Source: Pseudomonadota bacterium | Lineage (GTDB): Bacteria > Pseudomonadota > Gammaproteobacteria > Acidiferrobacterales > UBA6901 | Assembly: GCA_021783175.1 (NCBI GenBank) | Contig: JAJXUF010000117.1 | Span: forward strand, 1-9,702 | Direction: 5' to 3' | DNA length: 9,702 bases | Shown: one piece after another, positions 6,996 through 9,702 of the stretch | Layout of the letters: every line of letters starts with the position of its first letter | How positions within the stretch are numbered: the first letter of the stretch is position 1 | Notes under the pieces: generated by a model | Seen by the model: the letters and a program-made list of their open reading frames with translations, nothing else | The model's database searches: none | What the model was told of the DNA's origin: nothing | Position numbers and translations under genes: made by a program

Positions 6996-8461
6996 CTCCA
7001 CTCGACTTAGTACTGTGGCTGCCGCTCGTAGGAGGACTACTGCTTGCCACAGTCCCGAATCATCGCGTTGCCGGCTACATCAATGTCGGCGTTTCGGCTG
7101 GGACATTTGCGGCGTCCGTGTGGCTCGCCTGGATAGTGCTGCGCGCGGGACCGCTGCTGTCGCCCGGCAAGCTATTCTATATCGATGCCTTCAATGTCTA
7201 CCTGGTTTCGCTTACAGCATTCGTTGGAATGACCACGGCCATCTTCTCGCGCCCCTACATGCAGCACGAGGTGGAACGCGGACGCGCCGGACCGCAGCGG
7301 ATGCGTCTGTACCATTCCATGTACCAGGGCTTTCTGTTCGCCATGCTGCTGGCCCTCACCACCAATAATATGGGCGTACTGTGGGTGGCGATGGAATTCG
7401 CTACGCTCACCACGGTGCTGCTGGTAAGTCTTTATCGCACGCCTGAGTCGGTGGAGGCGGCATGGAAGTATTTCATATTGTGCGGTGTCGGCATCGCACA
7501 GGCGCTGTTTGGAACCGTGCTGATGTACTTTGCGGCCGAGCGCCGGCTCGGCGCGGAGCACAATGACGCCCTGCTGTGGAACGTGTTGCACGCCCATGCA
7601 AATCTGCTCGATCCAGCCGTGCTATCGATAGCATTCGTATTTCTGCTGGTCGGCTATGGCACCAAGGTTGGGTTGGTCCCGTTGCATAATTGGCTGCCGG
7701 ATGCCCATTCCGAAGGCCCGACGCCAATGTCGGCGGTACTCTCGGGATTGCTTCTCAATGTCGCATTGTATGCGCTCGTGCGGGTAAAAATGCTGGTCGA
7801 CGGCTCGCTGCAGTCACCGCTCGCCGGACATTTGATGATGGGATTTGGCCTGCTTTCGTTCCTGGTAGCGGCTCTTTTTCTGCATCATCAGCATGATATC
7901 AAACGCATGTACAGCTACTCGTCGATCGAGCACGTGGGTCTGATGACTTTTGCATTTGGTGTCGGCGGACCGCTTGCAACGTTTGCCGCCCTGTTGCACA
8001 TGACAGTGCACTCGCTCACCAAGTCCGCAATTTTCGTGACGGTTGGCCACGCTGCACAGATCGCCGGTACGCAACGCATCGAGCAGATTCGCGGATTGAT
8101 CCAGAGCCAACCGGCGGTTGGCTGGGGGCTGCTCGTCGGTACTTTGGCGATCGTCGGTTTCCCGCCTTTTGGCGTATTCACGAGCGAGTTTCTGCTGCTT
8201 ACCGCCACTATGAAATCCTGGCCGTGGCTTACGCTGCCACTCCTTCTGGGGCTCGCGGTGGCTTTTGCCGGCCTGTTTCGCCATCTGCAACCTATGGTCT
8301 ACGGCGATCCGCCCATTGGTCAGGGGCGCATAAAAATAAATATGCTGCCGGTGATGGTGCATCTCGGACTGGTGCTATGGCTTGGAATCTCGATACCGCT
8401 CTTTCTTTCCCACTGGTTTGAGCAGGCAACGCAGCTCATCTCCGGGAGTCTGCCGCTGTGA
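6992..8461 (+). CDS. hyfF: HyfF-like proton-conducting membrane subunit (NuoM/NuoN-like)
   Basis: The 489-residue protein is the second antiporter-like subunit; E. coli HyfF is about 526. Conserved points are Glu135 in WVAMEFATLTTVLLVSLY, Lys225 in GYGTKVGLVPLHNWLPDAHS, Lys304 in QHDIKRMYSYSSIEHVG, His340/Lys344 in TVHSLTKSAIFVTVGHAAQI, and Glu399 in FPPFGVFTSEF. The helix-8 position that is Lys273 in HyfB is Asn256 here (SGLLLNVALYALVR), which I regard as usual for HyfF and not a defect. A proton or cation pathway looks intact. The start overlaps the hyfE stop (ATGA), with GGAGGG six bases before it, and the stop overlaps the hyfG ATG (TGATG). HyfF and HyfB are the only antiporter-like subunits visible, because no HyfD-like gene lies between hyfC and hyfE. 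Confidence 0.93.
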   Translation: MTPLDLVLWLPLVGGLLLATVPNHRVAGYINVGVSAGTFAASVWLAWIVLRAGPLLSPGKLFYIDAFNVYLVSLTAFVGMTTAIFSRPYMQHEVERGRAGPQRMRLYHSMYQGFLFAMLLALTTNNMGVLWVAMEFATLTTVLLVSLYRTPESVEAAWKYFILCGVGIAQALFGTVLMYFAAERRLGAEHNDALLWNVLHAHANLLDPAVLSIAFVFLLVGYGTKVGLVPLHNWLPDAHSEGPTPMSAVLSGLLLNVALYALVRVKMLVDGSLQSPLAGHLMMGFGLLSFLVAALFLHHQHDIKRMYSYSSIEHVGLMTFAFGVGGPLATFAALLHMTVHSLTKSAIFVTVGHAAQIAGTQRIEQIRGLIQSQPAVGWGLLVGTLAIVGFPPFGVFTSEFLLLTATMKSWPWLTLPLLLGLAVAFAGLFRHLQPMVYGDPPIGQGRIKINMLPVMVHLGLVLWLGISIPLFLSHWFEQATQLISGSLPL

Positions 8462-9702
8462 TGCGCTTTGCATGGCTGGACGCGTTCCTCGGACGGCTCA
8501 TCGCCGATGGCGTGGTAGTGCGCGAACCCCCGGTACCGGCGGAGCTAGCTCCCACCCGCATTATCAGTGTCGATGCTGAATACTGGGGCCAACTGGGACA
8601 TGTGGCGCAACTCTGGGGCTGCCGCTGGGTCGCCGTCTGGGCAGAAGATCTGGACGAACACCTGCGCATTCAAGCATGTTTCGAAAAGGATAACGGCTAC
8701 CTTCTGGCGTACACCGAAATCCGCCGGCTTACGCCAATACTGCCTTCACATGCACCTTATTTTTCGGCCGCCGATCGCGCGGAGCGCCGTCTTCAGGACC
8801 TGTATGGCATCGCTTTCAGCGATCATCCAGACCCGCGCCGCTGGGTCCGTCACCAGGCATGGAAGGACAGTGAATATCCGCTACGCAAGGACTTTCCGCT
8901 CGCCGGTCATCCGGCGAGCGAAACTCCGGCTGACCATGGCTACAAATTCCTCTTTGCCAACGGCAGTGGCGTGTGTGAAATTCCTGTCGGCCCGATACAT
9001 GCGGGAATTATAGAGCCCGGGCACTTCCGCTTTCAGGTTGTTGGCGAAACGGTGCTGAACCTTGAGGAACGTCTGGGTTATGTTCACAAGGGCATCGAGA
9101 AGATCGCAGAGGGACGAGACGCTGACGGTCTAGCACGTCTTGCGGCGCGCGTATCCGGCGATTCCACCGTGGCTCATACCTGGGCTGCCTGCATGGCTAT
9201 GGAAAATGCCGCCTCCGTCAAAACACCGCCACGCGCCCTAGCCATCCGTGCCGTGCTAGCCGAGCGCGAACGCATCGCCAACCACTTGGGCGACATCGGT
9301 GCAATTTGCAATGACGTAAGTTTCGCTTTCGGCTTCTACCAGTTCAGCCGACTGCGCGAAGTGTGGCAACGCACGAGCCAGGAGGTCTTTGGACATCGTT
9401 TGTTGATGGATCGTATCGTACCAGGGGGCGTTTCGGTCGACCTCACTCCGGCCGGCATCGCCTTGCAGCGCGAGCAAATCCGCTACCTGCGACGACAGGT
9501 CGATCGCCTTATGGATATTCTGAATACCAGCCCTACTGTGGAGGGCCGCCTGATCGGAACCGGGGTCCTCAGCGCGGAGCTTGCCGGCATGTACGGCGCG
9601 CTGGGCTATGTCGGGCGTGCAAGCGGCATAAACCGGGATGCCAGGCGCGACACGCCGTATGCCCCGTATGACCGGCTTTCCGTCATCGTCCCGGTGTACC
9701 AC
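8461..9702 (+). CDS. hyfG: HyfG-like large subunit lacking the N-terminal NiFe cysteine pair, partial (C-terminus beyond right edge)
   Basis: 414 open codons run to the edge; relatives have about 550-570 residues. Residues 1 to about 165 are the NuoC-like 30-kDa domain, with AERRLQDLYGIAFSDHPDPR (107-126) and SEYPLRKDF. From about 166 a NuoD/NiFe large-subunit domain follows: GPIHAGIIEPGHFRFQVVGE (177-196), YVHKGIEK (207-214), RERIANHLGDIGAICNDVSF (269-288), FGFYQFSRLREVWQR, and VGRASGINRD (384-393). The NiFe-binding CxxC expected after Arg-Val is RVSGDSTVAHT (230-240), with Ser232 and Ser235 in place of both cysteines. A NiFe centre is therefore very unlikely, and the protein fits the Ehr group. 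It could not be called a hydrogenase without the C-terminal pair, which is outside the window. GTG 8458, adjacent and in frame, is an alternative start with better spacing (nine bases) to GGGAG at 8444-8448. Confidence 0.92.
   Translation, partial: MRFAWLDAFLGRLIADGVVVREPPVPAELAPTRIISVDAEYWGQLGHVAQLWGCRWVAVWAEDLDEHLRIQACFEKDNGYLLAYTEIRRLTPILPSHAPYFSAADRAERRLQDLYGIAFSDHPDPRRWVRHQAWKDSEYPLRKDFPLAGHPASETPADHGYKFLFANGSGVCEIPVGPIHAGIIEPGHFRFQVVGETVLNLEERLGYVHKGIEKIAEGRDADGLARLAARVSGDSTVAHTWAACMAMENAASVKTPPRALAIRAVLAERERIANHLGDIGAICNDVSFAFGFYQFSRLREVWQRTSQEVFGHRLLMDRIVPGGVSVDLTPAGIALQREQIRYLRRQVDRLMDILNTSPTVEGRLIGTGVLSAELAGMYGALGYVGRASGINRDARRDTPYAPYDRLSVIVPVYH

Overview
The window is about 60% GC, gene-dense and bacterial. 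YpjD, a CNNM/CorC-type protein and a Hyf-type membrane complex together suggest a proteobacterium, most likely beta-, gamma- or acidithiobacillia-like. That placement is an inference from gene families and I cannot fix the genus.

Left part (1-769, minus strand): the N-terminal 256 residues of a CHASE2 sensor protein that runs off the left edge, so its output domain is not visible. It is divergently transcribed from ypjD (891-1706), an eight-helix CcsA-superfamily membrane protein. About 120 bases (770-890) separate them and include an AT-rich tract. After ypjD comes a CNNM/CorC/HlyC-type protein (1790-3064, TTG start), a common neighbour of ypjD.

Middle and right part (3255-9702): after a 190-base gap with no recognisable gene, five tightly packed or overlapping genes run rightward. 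They encode a complex I-like membrane module of the hydrogenase-4 (Hyf) type: HyfB (NuoL-like, 689 aa), HyfC (NuoH-like, 319 aa), HyfE (NuoK-like C-terminal half, about 225 aa), HyfF (NuoM/NuoN-like, 489 aa) and HyfG (fused NuoC and NuoD-like large subunit, cut by the right edge after 414 codons). No HyfA or HyfD is seen.

The most informative observation is in HyfG. Where a NiFe hydrogenase of this family has its N-terminal CxxC nickel-iron ligand pair, this protein reads RVSGDS, with both cysteines replaced by serine. The rest of the surrounding motif is well preserved. The complex therefore very probably does not make or consume hydrogen. It fits the hydrogenase-like, NiFe-free complexes called Ehr (energy-converting hydrogenase-related). 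The two antiporter-like subunits keep their conserved charged residues, so the simplest inference is a redox-driven or redox-linked ion pump with an unknown electron donor and acceptor. The C-terminal ligand pair, the small (HyfI/NuoB-like) subunit and any regulator lie beyond the window.
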